This document shows, piece by piece, positions 8,099-16,312 of a DNA stretch of 64,000 nucleotides. A model generated the notes under the pieces. It was given only the letters and a program-made list of their open reading frames with translations. It searched no databases and was not told where the DNA came from. Made by a program: the position numbers and the translations under genes. The DNA is from Periweissella ghanensis (GTDB lineage Bacteria > Bacillota > Bacilli > Lactobacillales > Lactobacillaceae): assembly GCF_918814755.1 (NCBI RefSeq), contig NZ_CAKKNT010000007.1:1-64000 (forward strand). The letters run 5' to 3'. Each line of letters starts with the position of its first letter. Within the stretch, counting starts at the first letter, position 1.

Positions 8099-9319
8099 CT
8101 ATTCAGCCGGATGATTAGTTAAATAGTTAGTAAAGGTCTCTGCAAGTAGGCGAATGCCGGGCTCAATTTTTTCTATGGCAACCGCAGAAAAGTTTAAACG
8201 AGCAGAATTAGCAACATCGCCATGAATGTATTGTGCTTGACTTGGGATGTAGACAATCCGGGCTTTGGGAATTAAAACGTCGTACATAAAGGCATTTAAA
8301 TCGAGACTTGCAGGCGCCGTAATCCATAAGAAGAAGCCCCCTTCAGGTTCAGTAAAGGTTACCTCACTCGGCATATATTTATGTAATGCATCAATCATCG
8401 TTTGCCGCTTTTTAGCATAGTAAGGGATCATGTTGGCGATATGAGCATCAATATCATAATGGTTGAGGTAATACGTGAGAGCATCAAGTGTCATATTGGG
8501 TGATTGAATATCAGCAGCTGATTTTAAGCCCGCCACCGCTGTCAAGATAGTTGGTGAAGCACAAATATAACCGATACGTAGACTGGGCGCTAAAATTTTT
8601 GAAAAGCTCGATACGTAAATCACGCGGTGATGTGTGTCAAAACTTTGCAGCGTTGGTAAATGTTCACCACGGTAACGTAATTCGCGGTAAGGCGCATCTT
8701 CAATGATGTAAAAATCATACGTTTCGGCTAATTCAGCTAAGCGTTGACGCTTAGCAACACTAATGGTGATACCAGTTGGATTTTGGAAATCAGGGACAAG
8801 ATAAAGAAGCTTAATACGATCGGCCCCACGATTAGCTTGTAATTGTTGTTCTAAAATAGCAAGATTGATTCCATCGGTTTCAATTGGAATTTCATAATAC
8901 TTCGGGGCGTAGTTTTCAAAAATTGAAATGGCCCCTAAGTAAGTTGGTCCTTCAATGGCGAGACCATCACCAGCATCAAGAAATAGACTTGCTAAGAGGT
9001 CAATGGCTTGTTGGCCACCTTGAGTCATAATGATATCATCAGCAGTGGCCGGGTAGCCCATGTGTTTGGCATGGCGAGCGGCTACTAGTTCACGGAGTTC
9101 CTGAGGTCCTTTAGCATCGGTATATTGAAAGACTGCTGGGGTATTATCAGCAACGGCGTGTTGAAAGGCATCAGCTAAATCAGCACTAGGAAACAAACTC
9201 GCATCTGGATAGCCCCCGGCAAAAGAGATGTTTTGGGGATCAGAACTTTGAACTAATAGGTCCGCGATGATGGAACTATTGTGATTTTGAACGCGGCTAG
9301 CATAATTATGATTGGTCAT
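8099..9319 (-). CDS. PLP-dependent aminotransferase (class I/II, LysN/KAT-like)
   Basis: A 406-aa fold-type I aminotransferase. Recognisable elements are the N-terminal ISFAGGYPDASLFP, the cofactor region TQGGQQAIDLL, the PDFQNPTGIT motif, and SSFSKILAPSLRIGY, whose Lys forms the Schiff base with PLP, then an Arg-containing C-terminal part. The family (2-aminoadipate/kynurenine/MocR-type domain without a DNA-binding part) uses branched-chain, aromatic or aminoadipate substrates; the substrate here cannot be read. AAGGAG lies upstream of ATG 9319. It is transcribed towards the prophage and stands alone. Confidence 0.85.
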   Translation of the reverse strand: MTNHNYASRVQNHNSSIIADLLVQSSDPQNISFAGGYPDASLFPSADLADAFQHAVADNTPAVFQYTDAKGPQELRELVAARHAKHMGYPATADDIIMTQGGQQAIDLLASLFLDAGDGLAIEGPTYLGAISIFENYAPKYYEIPIETDGINLAILEQQLQANRGADRIKLLYLVPDFQNPTGITISVAKRQRLAELAETYDFYIIEDAPYRELRYRGEHLPTLQSFDTHHRVIYVSSFSKILAPSLRIGYICASPTILTAVAGLKSAADIQSPNMTLDALTYYLNHYDIDAHIANMIPYYAKKRQTMIDALHKYMPSEVTFTEPEGGFFLWITAPASLDLNAFMYDVLIPKARIVYIPSQAQYIHGDVANSARLNFSAVAIEKIEPGIRLLAETFTNYLTNHPAE

Positions 9320-9523
9320 AGGTTAAGCTCCTTTTAAGTAAAATATCAGCGCTTTAGATTAAAATATGATTAGAATTTATTAATGGGTATTTTAACGTAA
9401 AGTACTGCAAATTAATACGTCTTTTGGTTTTATTTATAATAATATTAAAATATATTGATGCGTAATACTGAAGGAATTAAAGTTAAAAAAAGGATAACTT
9501 TTACCACTTTGTTAATAAATAGT

Positions 9524-9551
9524 TTAGTTATTAGTAAAAGAAGCGTATAAT
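9524..9551 (+). promoter_or_regulatory. Promoter for the SNG1/DUF3533-like membrane protein gene
   Basis: TTAGTT and TATAAT are separated by 16 bp, 38 bp before the start codon. The rest of the 270-bp divergent region (9320-9589) is AT-rich with no other clear signal; the aminotransferase promoter on the minus strand is probably there but is not distinct. Confidence 0.55.
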
Positions 9552-9589
9552 GTTTCTTTATTGCCAAATTTAATTTATAGGGAGGGTTT

Positions 9590-10630
9590 ATGAAAGCATT
9601 TTTTTCAAAGAAACCAGTTATTTTTTCAATCTTTTTAGGTATTATTTATCCATTGTTCATGGTCGGGATTTATATTGGAACATATAAACAATCAGTGCAT
9701 AAAATTGATCAATTAGATATTGCCTTTACTGGTAATCGTCAGGTGTATGAAGGTTTTAAAAACAATAAAGATTTTACCTTTAAATCAAGTTTTGTTGACA
9801 GTAAAAACCAAGGTGAACAAGCATTACAAAAACATCAAGCAATTATGGTTGTTGATGTTGATAAAACAAACCACGTAAAATACTACGTAAATAGTGGTAG
9901 TGATGTTTTCTCACGCCAAGTAGCTGAAAAAGCCGCCGACAAGATTAATGATGCACTATTACCAGCGAATGTACGCCAAATCAGTCATGTCGCTGCTCCT
10001 AACATCGTTGATATTAACCAAAAAAATTCAAATATTAACGAAATTATGTCACCATTTTTCCTTACAATTGCTACTTTCATTGGGGCATTGTCTTCAGGAA
10101 TTGTGATTGTTGGGGTTTTCCGAGCTAAGATTATGAATGAAAAGAAAATCTGGATGGATTATGTGGCATTACAATTAGCCTTTATCATCATCTCAGTTTT
10201 TTCACCAATTGTTGGTGCCGTAACCTTACAACATATCAATAATCTTTCGGCAGCTGTAACTGGTGATTTAATCTTACATGGGATGTTATTCATGTATGTC
10301 AGCTTTTTACTCTTACACATTGTGTTCCTCTTGTTGGAACAATATGCAATGGCGGTGGCCGTGCCAATCATGCTTTCACAATTTGTTACATCAGGAAGTA
10401 TTGTGCCATATTCAACATTAACACCCATTCGGAAGTTAGTTACGTCAGTATTCCCAATGTATTCAAGCGTTAAAGATGTCACGGCCATTATTTTTGGCTT
10501 TGGTGATAAATATAGCCAAGTACCACATTTGATTTTCTTAGGGATTGCTTACTTAATAATTGGGATGATTGTGTTACATTTCAAGAACATTTACTGGAAA
10601 AAAGAATTTTCATTTATAACGTTAAAATAA
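9590..10630 (+). CDS. ABC-2/YhgE-Pip-like membrane protein (SNG1/DUF3533-type)
   Basis: The 346-aa product has one N-terminal membrane segment (residues ~10-32), an extracellular-type domain of about 120 residues (~35-155), then about five membrane segments to the C-terminus ending in a basic tail. This layout is shared by DUF3533/SNG1 and YhgE/Pip proteins, which are related to ABC-2 permeases but often have no ATPase partner; none is adjacent here. The role is unknown (small-molecule or type VII-associated export in relatives). GGGAGGG precedes ATG 9590, and a terminator follows at once, so it is monocistronic. Confidence 0.65.
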   Translation: MKAFFSKKPVIFSIFLGIIYPLFMVGIYIGTYKQSVHKIDQLDIAFTGNRQVYEGFKNNKDFTFKSSFVDSKNQGEQALQKHQAIMVVDVDKTNHVKYYVNSGSDVFSRQVAEKAADKINDALLPANVRQISHVAAPNIVDINQKNSNINEIMSPFFLTIATFIGALSSGIVIVGVFRAKIMNEKKIWMDYVALQLAFIIISVFSPIVGAVTLQHINNLSAAVTGDLILHGMLFMYVSFLLLHIVFLLLEQYAMAVAVPIMLSQFVTSGSIVPYSTLTPIRKLVTSVFPMYSSVKDVTAIIFGFGDKYSQVPHLIFLGIAYLIIGMIVLHFKNIYWKKEFSFITLK

Positions 10631-10641
10631 CGTTTAATAAT

Positions 10642-10676
10642 AAACGACTTTCGTATTTTACGGAAGTCGTTTTTTG
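10642..10676 (+). terminator. Rho-independent terminator
   Basis: AAACGACTT pairs with AAGTCGTTT (extended inward by CGTA/TACG) and is followed by T residues, 11 bases after the stop of the membrane protein gene. Confidence 0.85.
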
Positions 10677-10727
10677 TTAAAGTAAGTGCGATGTCTTAAT
10701 TAACATGAGATTAATTTAATTTTTTCA

Positions 10728-10757
10728 TTGACTTATAATGTCAATTCGGAGCATAAT
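10728..10757 (+). promoter_or_regulatory. Promoter for the first T-box operon
   Basis: TTGACT and CATAAT with 18-bp spacing lie directly upstream of the T-box leader, leaving about 20 bases before stem I. Confidence 0.6.
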
Positions 10758-10774
10758 AACGGTAATTTATTAAA

Positions 10775-11011
10775 AGTAAAGCGATGAGTAAGTTAGTAAA
10801 ATGTTTAGAAAGGTGTCGGTTGATGCAAGACATCCATGCTTATTAACCCAAGATGGTCGTTTGGAATACTGAATTAGTGAGTCGCTGACAAATTAATTCC
10901 GGTTAAGCTCGTTATCGTTGTTTGAGTGGGTGTTACAGTTAACACTTATTAAGGTGGTACCACGGTAATTTATCGTCCTTTGACAGCATCATGCTGCCAA
11001 AGGACTTTTTT
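10775..11011 (+). promoter_or_regulatory. T-box riboswitch leader, specifier read as ATG (Met)
   Basis: The conserved T-box AAGGTGGTACCACG is at 10951-10964, followed by the terminator GTCCTTTGACAGCAT / ATGCTGCCAAAGGAC (10975-11005) and T residues. I folded stem I by eye: AAGCGA pairs with TCGTTT, the AGTA S-turn is at 10787-10790, and GTTAGTAA pairs with TTATTAAC. That places ATG 10853-10855, followed by a purine, in the specifier position. An uncharged tRNA-Met would thus turn on the downstream MtnE-like and FAD dehydrogenase genes. The T-box itself is certain; the specifier is my reading. Confidence 0.85.
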
Positions 11012-11041
11012 ATTGATTTTGAAAGTTAAGGGAGAATGGAA

Positions 11042-12217
11042 ATGAAATTTAAGCAAGCCAAGGTTTTAGACCAATTACCGGAACAATTTTTTGCTAAGTT
11101 AGTCCAAAAAGTAACGGCAAAAATAGCAAGTGGGGCCGACGTTATTAACTTAGGTCAAGGAAATCCAGACCAACCAACGCCCCAATTTGTAGTTGAAGCG
11201 ATGCAAGCGGCCGTGGCCGACCCTGCTAATCATAAATATGCTCCGTTTCGCGGTTTGTCCGCCCTTAAGCAAGCCATTGCGGATTATTATGGACGTGAGT
11301 ATGGGGTACAACTCGATCCGGAAACCGAAGTGGCCATTCTTGGTGGTAGTAAAACGGGGTTAGTGGAACTACCTTTGGCATTAATGAATCCAGGGGAGAC
11401 ATTACTATTACCAGACCCTGGCTATCCAGATTATTTTTCCGGGGTCGCCTTGGCCCAAGTCAAAATGGCGTTAATGCCATTGGAACGTGTCCACAATTTT
11501 CTACCCGATTATACTCAGTTATCAGCTGACGTAATTAAAGCTGCCAAATTAATGTATTTGAACTATCCTAATAATCCGACCGGGGCGGTTGCGACCGCTG
11601 AATTTTTTGAAGAAACCGTGGCCTTTGCCCAAGCAAACGAAATTGGGGTAGTCCATGATTTTGCGTATGGCGCCATTGGCTATGATCAACATAAGCCATT
11701 GAGTTTTTTGCAAACACCAGCGGCCAAATCCGTGGGGATTGAATTAGGAACGTTATCAAAATCATATAATATGGCGGGCTGGCGGATTGGTTATGCCGTT
11801 GGGAATGCGGATATGATTGAAGCGATTAATTTAATTCAAGATCATTTATTTGTGAGTGTCTTCCCAGCGATTCAAGTTGCGACAGTTGCGGCCTTAAACA
11901 GTGATCAAAGTTCCGTGCACCAACTGGTTGCGTTATATGAAAAACGCCGAAACCAATTTTATCAAGCCGCCCGGAAAATCGGTTGGGAACCTTGCCCAAG
12001 TGGTGGTTCGTTTTTTGTGTGGCTACCAGTACCAAACGGATATACGAGCGCAACCTTTGCTGATTTATTACTCGAAAAGGCTGCTGTTGCTGTTGCCCCA
12101 GGTAATGGATTTGGCACACATGGGGAAGGTTTTGTGCGAGTCGGGTTACTAATTGATGAACCCCGCTTTACGGAAGCTTGTGAACGGATTGCCAAATTAC
12201 ATTTATTTGATAAATAA
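11042..12217 (+). CDS. MtnE-like aminotransferase (4-methylthio-2-oxobutanoate to methionine)
   Basis: ATG 11042 is chosen because GGAG lies 7 bases upstream, whereas ATG 11036 is only 1 base from it; the product is 391 aa. The N-terminus MKFKQAKVLDQLPEQFF, GQGNPDQPTP, LMYLNYPNNPTGAVAT and TLSKSYNMAGWRIGY follow the B. subtilis MtnE (YkrV) pattern over the full length; the Lys in LSKSYN binds PLP. MtnE makes methionine from its 2-oxo acid using glutamine or another amino donor in methionine salvage. The Met-type T-box upstream supports the assignment. It is cotranscribed with the FAD dehydrogenase 15 bases downstream. Other mtn genes are not in the window. Confidence 0.8.
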   Translation: MKFKQAKVLDQLPEQFFAKLVQKVTAKIASGADVINLGQGNPDQPTPQFVVEAMQAAVADPANHKYAPFRGLSALKQAIADYYGREYGVQLDPETEVAILGGSKTGLVELPLALMNPGETLLLPDPGYPDYFSGVALAQVKMALMPLERVHNFLPDYTQLSADVIKAAKLMYLNYPNNPTGAVATAEFFEETVAFAQANEIGVVHDFAYGAIGYDQHKPLSFLQTPAAKSVGIELGTLSKSYNMAGWRIGYAVGNADMIEAINLIQDHLFVSVFPAIQVATVAALNSDQSSVHQLVALYEKRRNQFYQAARKIGWEPCPSGGSFFVWLPVPNGYTSATFADLLLEKAAVAVAPGNGFGTHGEGFVRVGLLIDEPRFTEACERIAKLHLFDK

Positions 12218-12232
12218 ACGGAGGAACAAAAA

Positions 12233-13603
12233 ATGACAGTGATTGAACAACAATTAATAATTCCAGACGGTGAAGTACTAACAGATGCCAAAACTTTAGC
12301 CGCTTATGGCTTAAATACTTTTTCACAAGAAGTGACACAACCACATCAAGCTCGCTTGGTTGTTAAAGCCCGCTCAATTGCGGATGTTCAAGCAACCGCA
12401 ATTTTTTGTAATACGCAAAAAATTGCATTAACGGTCCGTGGTTCGGGGACGTCGATTGTTAATAGTTCAGCTGCTTTAGATAATGGGGTGGTACTTGATT
12501 TAAGTACTTTAAATCAAATTATCGAAGTAAACATCCCAAATCAATACGCGATTGTTGAAGCAGGGGTCTTAAATGGTGATTTAGACCGGGAAGCTCGTAA
12601 GGCCGGATACTTTTTTGCGCCTGATCCTGGTTCAAAAACGATTAGTTCAATTGGTGGCAACATTGCAACCAATGCTGGGGGCATCAGTTCACTGAAATAT
12701 GGGACAACGAAGCAATCTGTGATTGGTCTCAAGGTTGTTTTGGCTGATGGTTCATTGATTGAAGTTGGTAGTAAGACGTTTAAAAATAACGTTGGCTATG
12801 ATTTAACGGATTTATTTATCGGTTCAGAAGGGACGTTGGGAATTATTGTTGAAGCGACGGTGCGGTTGTTACCAGTTCCCTTTGGAAATCCAGTGACCGG
12901 GTTAGCTACGTTTAAAAATATGAAGGCCCTTAGTATTGGGGTGCAAAAAATTTCTGGAAGTGGTTTGTATCCGTCAATTTTAGAAGCTTTAAACAGTACC
13001 TCAATTGAAGCGCTCGATCGCTACGAACATGCAACGCTCGCTAAAGACGGGGCTCAGGCCTTGTTGATTTTTCAATTAGATGTGGCACCAGTGGGCGCGG
13101 TGACTGCGCTAGAAAAAATTTTAAAGGAAAGTGCGGCCATTCAAGTTTCCGTAACTGATGATCCCGAATTTGCCACCAAGATAATTAAAATTCGCCAAGA
13201 TTATTACGCAGCAGAAAATGCCTATGGTCGGTTATTGGTGGAAGATGTCGCGGTTCCGTTATCAAAATTACCCGAATTAGCTGAATTTGTTGAAAGTATT
13301 GAATTAAGTAGTAATGTAAAGGCCTTTTTAGGTGGGCATGCCGGTGATGGAAATTTTCACCCTAATTTTGCGATTGCTAATGATTTGGCAGAAATCCCAG
13401 CTGAAGTTACAACGGCCATTCATCAGATTTTTGAATTTGCCTTGGGTCTTGGTGGCACAATTTCAGCTGAGCATGGGATTGGGGAACTTAAAAATGAGTG
13501 GCTAACAGCGACGTTAGGGCAGCAAGTAGTCGCCTTACAACAACAAATTAAAGCCGTTTTTGATCCGCATGATATTCTAAATACCGGGCGGAAAGTTAAA
13601 TAA
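12233..13603 (+). CDS. FAD-linked 2-hydroxyacid dehydrogenase/oxidase (GlcD/Dld family)
   Basis: A 456-aa protein of the VAO/PCMH flavoprotein family. The FAD-binding domain (~40-215) shows RGSGTSIVNSS, GSKTISSIGGNIATNAGG and the YGTTKQSVIGL segment; the C-terminal domain has GGHAGDGNFHPNF and GGTISAEHGIGELKN, typical of glycolate/D-lactate dehydrogenases. It oxidises a D-2-hydroxy acid to a 2-oxo acid. GGAGG precedes ATG 12233. Because it shares a Met-type T-box with the MtnE-like transaminase, I infer that it could oxidise 2-hydroxy-4-methylthiobutanoate to the oxo acid that MtnE aminates; D-lactate is the simpler alternative. Confidence 0.8.
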   Translation: MTVIEQQLIIPDGEVLTDAKTLAAYGLNTFSQEVTQPHQARLVVKARSIADVQATAIFCNTQKIALTVRGSGTSIVNSSAALDNGVVLDLSTLNQIIEVNIPNQYAIVEAGVLNGDLDREARKAGYFFAPDPGSKTISSIGGNIATNAGGISSLKYGTTKQSVIGLKVVLADGSLIEVGSKTFKNNVGYDLTDLFIGSEGTLGIIVEATVRLLPVPFGNPVTGLATFKNMKALSIGVQKISGSGLYPSILEALNSTSIEALDRYEHATLAKDGAQALLIFQLDVAPVGAVTALEKILKESAAIQVSVTDDPEFATKIIKIRQDYYAAENAYGRLLVEDVAVPLSKLPELAEFVESIELSSNVKAFLGGHAGDGNFHPNFAIANDLAEIPAEVTTAIHQIFEFALGLGGTISAEHGIGELKNEWLTATLGQQVVALQQQIKAVFDPHDILNTGRKVK

Positions 13604-13652
13604 GCTATTACTTAGGTAATATAAAAGATTGTAATTAAATTAAAATAAAATG

Positions 13653-13680
13653 TTGACATTCTAATCTTATGCTATATTAT
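13653..13680 (+). promoter_or_regulatory. Promoter for the second T-box operon
   Basis: Consensus TTGACA is followed after 16 bp by TATTAT, just upstream of the second T-box leader. Confidence 0.65.
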
Positions 13681-13699
13681 TAATGCAACAATAAAAAAA

Positions 13700-13984
13700 C
13701 ATAACGAAAGACAGAGTACTAGCTTGCAATTCTCAGAGAGCCTTTGGGTGGTGTGAAAAGGTAAATGAATAGCTAGGAAGATGGGTCTGGAATGGTGGTA
13801 GTGAATTAATTAAACTACCAACGGGGTTGCGCACGTTAAAGATGCTCGGGTTGAAATTGAGTTTGGTGACCTTTTTTTGGTGAGCTTTATTTAACGCGCA
13901 GAGGCATTGTTTGAGAAAATAATGTGAATTAAGGTGGTACCACGAATTAACATTCGTCCTTGGCTAAGGACGAATGTTTTTTTA
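13700..13984 (+). promoter_or_regulatory. T-box riboswitch leader, specifier read as ATG (Met)
   Basis: The leader holds the classic stem I apex (CAGAGAG with GGGTGGTGTGAA), the T-box AAGGTGGTACCACG at 13931-13944 and the terminator ACATTCGTCCTT / AAGGACGAATGT (13950-13977) followed by T residues. In stem I, AGAC pairs with GTCT, the AGTA turn lies at 13715-13718, and CTAGCT pairs with AGCTAG. The specifier position is then ATG 13781-13783 followed by G. The leader is long because of extra structure between stem I and the antiterminator. It controls the ABC importer and the sulfur amino acid enzyme downstream. Confidence 0.87.
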
Positions 13985-14012
13985 TTGTCATTTTTTAACG
14001 GAGGAAGAGAAT

Positions 14013-14702
14013 TTGCAAAATGTCTTACAATACTTACCACAATTATTAGGAGCCGCCTTTAAATATACAATTCCCATCGCGGTAATTTCGTTTGTTATAG
14101 GGATCGTGATTGCGTTAATAACGGCATTAATTAGAATTTCAAATAAACGCGGCGTAATGCTAGTTGTCAAAGCTATTTTTAGATTCTATGTTTGGATTTT
14201 TCGGACGACACCGTTGTTAGTCCAACTATTCATTGTCTATTTTGGATTACCATATTTAAAGATTGCGGGCATTGCTCCGGATGGTATCAAATTAGTGCCA
14301 TTTACGGCCGGGATTTTAACGTTTTCGCTTAATACAGGTGCCTATTGTTCAGAGACGATTCGGGCAGCGATTATTGCGATTCCAAAAGGTCAATGGGAAG
14401 CGGCTTCAACCTTAGGGATGACGCGTCGGCAAGCGTTACAACGGATTATCTTACCGCAAGCCTTACGTACTTCGGTACCACCGTTGGCTAACAGTTTTAT
14501 CAGCTTAGTTAAGGATACTTCGTTAGCGGCTTCGATTACGATTATTGAATTATTTGAAGTTAGTCAACAAATTGCTGCGGCTAACTTTCAACCATTATTG
14601 ATGTATTCCTTGGTAGCGTTAATCTATGCAGTATTTTGTACTGTTTTAACCTTTATCCAAGGGTACCTTGAAAAAATAACTTCGCGTTACACGATTGCTT
14701 AA
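14013..14702 (+). CDS. Amino-acid ABC transporter permease (polar amino acid/cystine type)
   Basis: The TTG at 14013 is chosen because GGAGG lies 8 bases upstream; the open frame further 5' runs into the T-box terminator. The 229-aa product has about five membrane segments (first at ~10-35) and the permease loop EAASTLGMTRRQALQRIILPQALR, the EAA motif that docks the ATPase. It belongs to the HisM/TcyB-type family for uptake of polar amino acids. With the ATPase and binding protein that follow and the Met-type T-box, the substrate is likely a sulfur amino acid such as methionine or cystine (inference). Confidence 0.85.
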   Translation: MQNVLQYLPQLLGAAFKYTIPIAVISFVIGIVIALITALIRISNKRGVMLVVKAIFRFYVWIFRTTPLLVQLFIVYFGLPYLKIAGIAPDGIKLVPFTAGILTFSLNTGAYCSETIRAAIIAIPKGQWEAASTLGMTRRQALQRIILPQALRTSVPPLANSFISLVKDTSLAASITIIELFEVSQQIAAANFQPLLMYSLVALIYAVFCTVLTFIQGYLEKITSRYTIA

Positions 14703-14714
14703 AGGAGTAAGGAC

Positions 14715-15458
14715 TTGTTAAAACTAACTAATATCAACAAGACATTTGGTGACCATCATGCACTAAAAGACATAAATGTCACCTTTAATGAACATGCGAC
14801 AACGGTAATTTTAGGACCATCTGGTTCCGGCAAATCAACGCTTTTACGCTCATTGAATTTCTTAGAACAACCTGAAAGTGGCTTATATGATTTTGATGGG
14901 ACCATATTGGATCTAAATAAACCGGTAGCAGATAAAGATATTTTTCGCATTCGGCGTGAAACGGAAATGGTCTTTCAAAATTACAATTTATTTCCTCATT
15001 TAACGATCGTGAAAAATATTACTGAAGGTCCCGTCCAAGTGCTGAAGCAAAATAAAGCGACTGCCACTGAAAAGGCCCATGAGTTGTTAGCAAAAGTTGG
15101 CTTAGCAGGTAATGAAAATAAGTTTCCAAGTCAATTATCTGGTGGACAGGCACAACGGGTCGCAATTGCCCGATCACTAGCAATGGATCCTAAATACATT
15201 CTATTGGATGAACCGACGAGTGCCTTGGACCCGGAACTTGAATTGGAAGTGCTCAAAGTGTTAGTTGAAATTGCAAAAGAAAAACGCTCAATGATTATTG
15301 TGACGCATAATATGGCATTTGCCCAAAAAATTGCCGATAAAATTATTTTTGTGGAAAATGGGGAAATTTTATTTGATGGTTCGAAAGAGACATTCTTTCA
15401 TTCAGATAACCAACGAATCAATGATTTTATCTCGGCGATGACCTTTACGGATATTTAA
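14715..15458 (+). CDS. Amino-acid ABC transporter ATP-binding protein
   Basis: The 247-aa ABC ATPase starts at TTG 14715 with AAAGGAG 8 bases upstream. Walker A is GPSGSGKST, the signature is LSGGQAQRVAIA, Walker B is ILLDEPTSALDPE and the H-loop is IVTHNMAFA, all intact. It has the size and layout of GlnQ/TcyC ATPases and energises the importer encoded by the flanking genes. It lies 12 bases after the permease and overlaps the start region of the binding protein reading frame. Confidence 0.9.
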   Translation: MLKLTNINKTFGDHHALKDINVTFNEHATTVILGPSGSGKSTLLRSLNFLEQPESGLYDFDGTILDLNKPVADKDIFRIRRETEMVFQNYNLFPHLTIVKNITEGPVQVLKQNKATATEKAHELLAKVGLAGNENKFPSQLSGGQAQRVAIARSLAMDPKYILLDEPTSALDPELELEVLKVLVEIAKEKRSMIIVTHNMAFAQKIADKIIFVENGEILFDGSKETFFHSDNQRINDFISAMTFTDI

Positions 15459-15478
15459 TGATAAAGAGGAGAAAAATA

Positions 15479-16291
15479 ATGAAATTTAAAAAACAAGTTT
15501 TAGGGACGGTCGTCATTTTAGCAGGAGTTTTGTTAGCAGGTTGTGCTAATGGCGGTAAGAATGCAACTGGGAAAGATACCAATTATAAAAGTGAATTGGT
15601 AAAGAGGGGTTCACTAACAATTGGGTTAGAAGGCACCTTTGCACCATACTCATATCGCGATAACGGTAAATTAACTGGTTTTGAAGTTGAATTAGGCCAA
15701 GACATTGCTAAAAAAATTGGGGTCAAACCAGTCTTTGTCCCAACCAAATGGGATAGTTTAATTGCGGGATTAGGGAGTGGTCGGTATGACGTGATTTTAA
15801 ATAATATCAATAAGACGCCGCAACGTGCTAAAGTTTATGCGTTTGCCGATCCATACATTTACTCACGGTATGTCTTAATTAGTCGCAGTGATGAAAAGGG
15901 GTTAAAGACGTTAGCGTCTATTAAAGGTAAGAAGTTAGTAGAAGGAACCGGAACCGATAATTTCAATGTTGCAACTAAATACGGGGCAACGGTGGTGCCA
16001 AACGGTGATTTTCCAACGGCACTGGGCTTAATTCGTCAAGATCGCGTGGCAGCAACGATTAATTCACGCGAAGCATTCTTAGCATATGCCAAGAGCAATC
16101 CGACAAGTGATTTAAAATATGTTGATTTATCAAAAACATTAGCACCAACAGCCGTGCAACCAATGTTGAATAAACAATCACCAAAGCTATTGGCAAAGGT
16201 TAGTGCAGCCATCAAAGAGCTACGCCAAGATGGGACGCTTACAAAATTATCAGAAAAATACTTTGGTAGTGATATTACCAAAGCCAACTAA
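15479..16291 (+). CDS. Amino-acid ABC transporter substrate-binding lipoprotein (TcyA-like)
   Basis: ATG 15479 is preferred over 15458 because AAAGAGGA lies 8 bases before it. The 270-aa product has a lipoprotein signal (basic start, hydrophobic core, lipobox LLAGC with Cys22). The mature part is a family 3 solute-binding protein: GSLTIGLEGTFAPYSYRDNG, FEVELGQDIAKKIG, GLGSGRYDVILNNI, RAKVYAFADPY. The sequence most recalls cystine-binding proteins. It is anchored outside the membrane and delivers substrate to the permease. Confidence 0.87.
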   Translation: MKFKKQVLGTVVILAGVLLAGCANGGKNATGKDTNYKSELVKRGSLTIGLEGTFAPYSYRDNGKLTGFEVELGQDIAKKIGVKPVFVPTKWDSLIAGLGSGRYDVILNNINKTPQRAKVYAFADPYIYSRYVLISRSDEKGLKTLASIKGKKLVEGTGTDNFNVATKYGATVVPNGDFPTALGLIRQDRVAATINSREAFLAYAKSNPTSDLKYVDLSKTLAPTAVQPMLNKQSPKLLAKVSAAIKELRQDGTLTKLSEKYFGSDITKAN

Positions 16292-16312
16292 ACCAAAAGG
16301 TGGAAATATAAT

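Noticed and set aside
10159-10488. A 109-codon minus-strand frame inside the membrane protein gene
   Set aside because: It is antisense to a well-supported membrane protein, with no site and no recognisable protein features.
11826-12291. Several ~100-codon frames on both strands within the MtnE-like gene
   Set aside because: The MtnE-like protein matches its family along the full length; these are shadows in GC-richer sequence.
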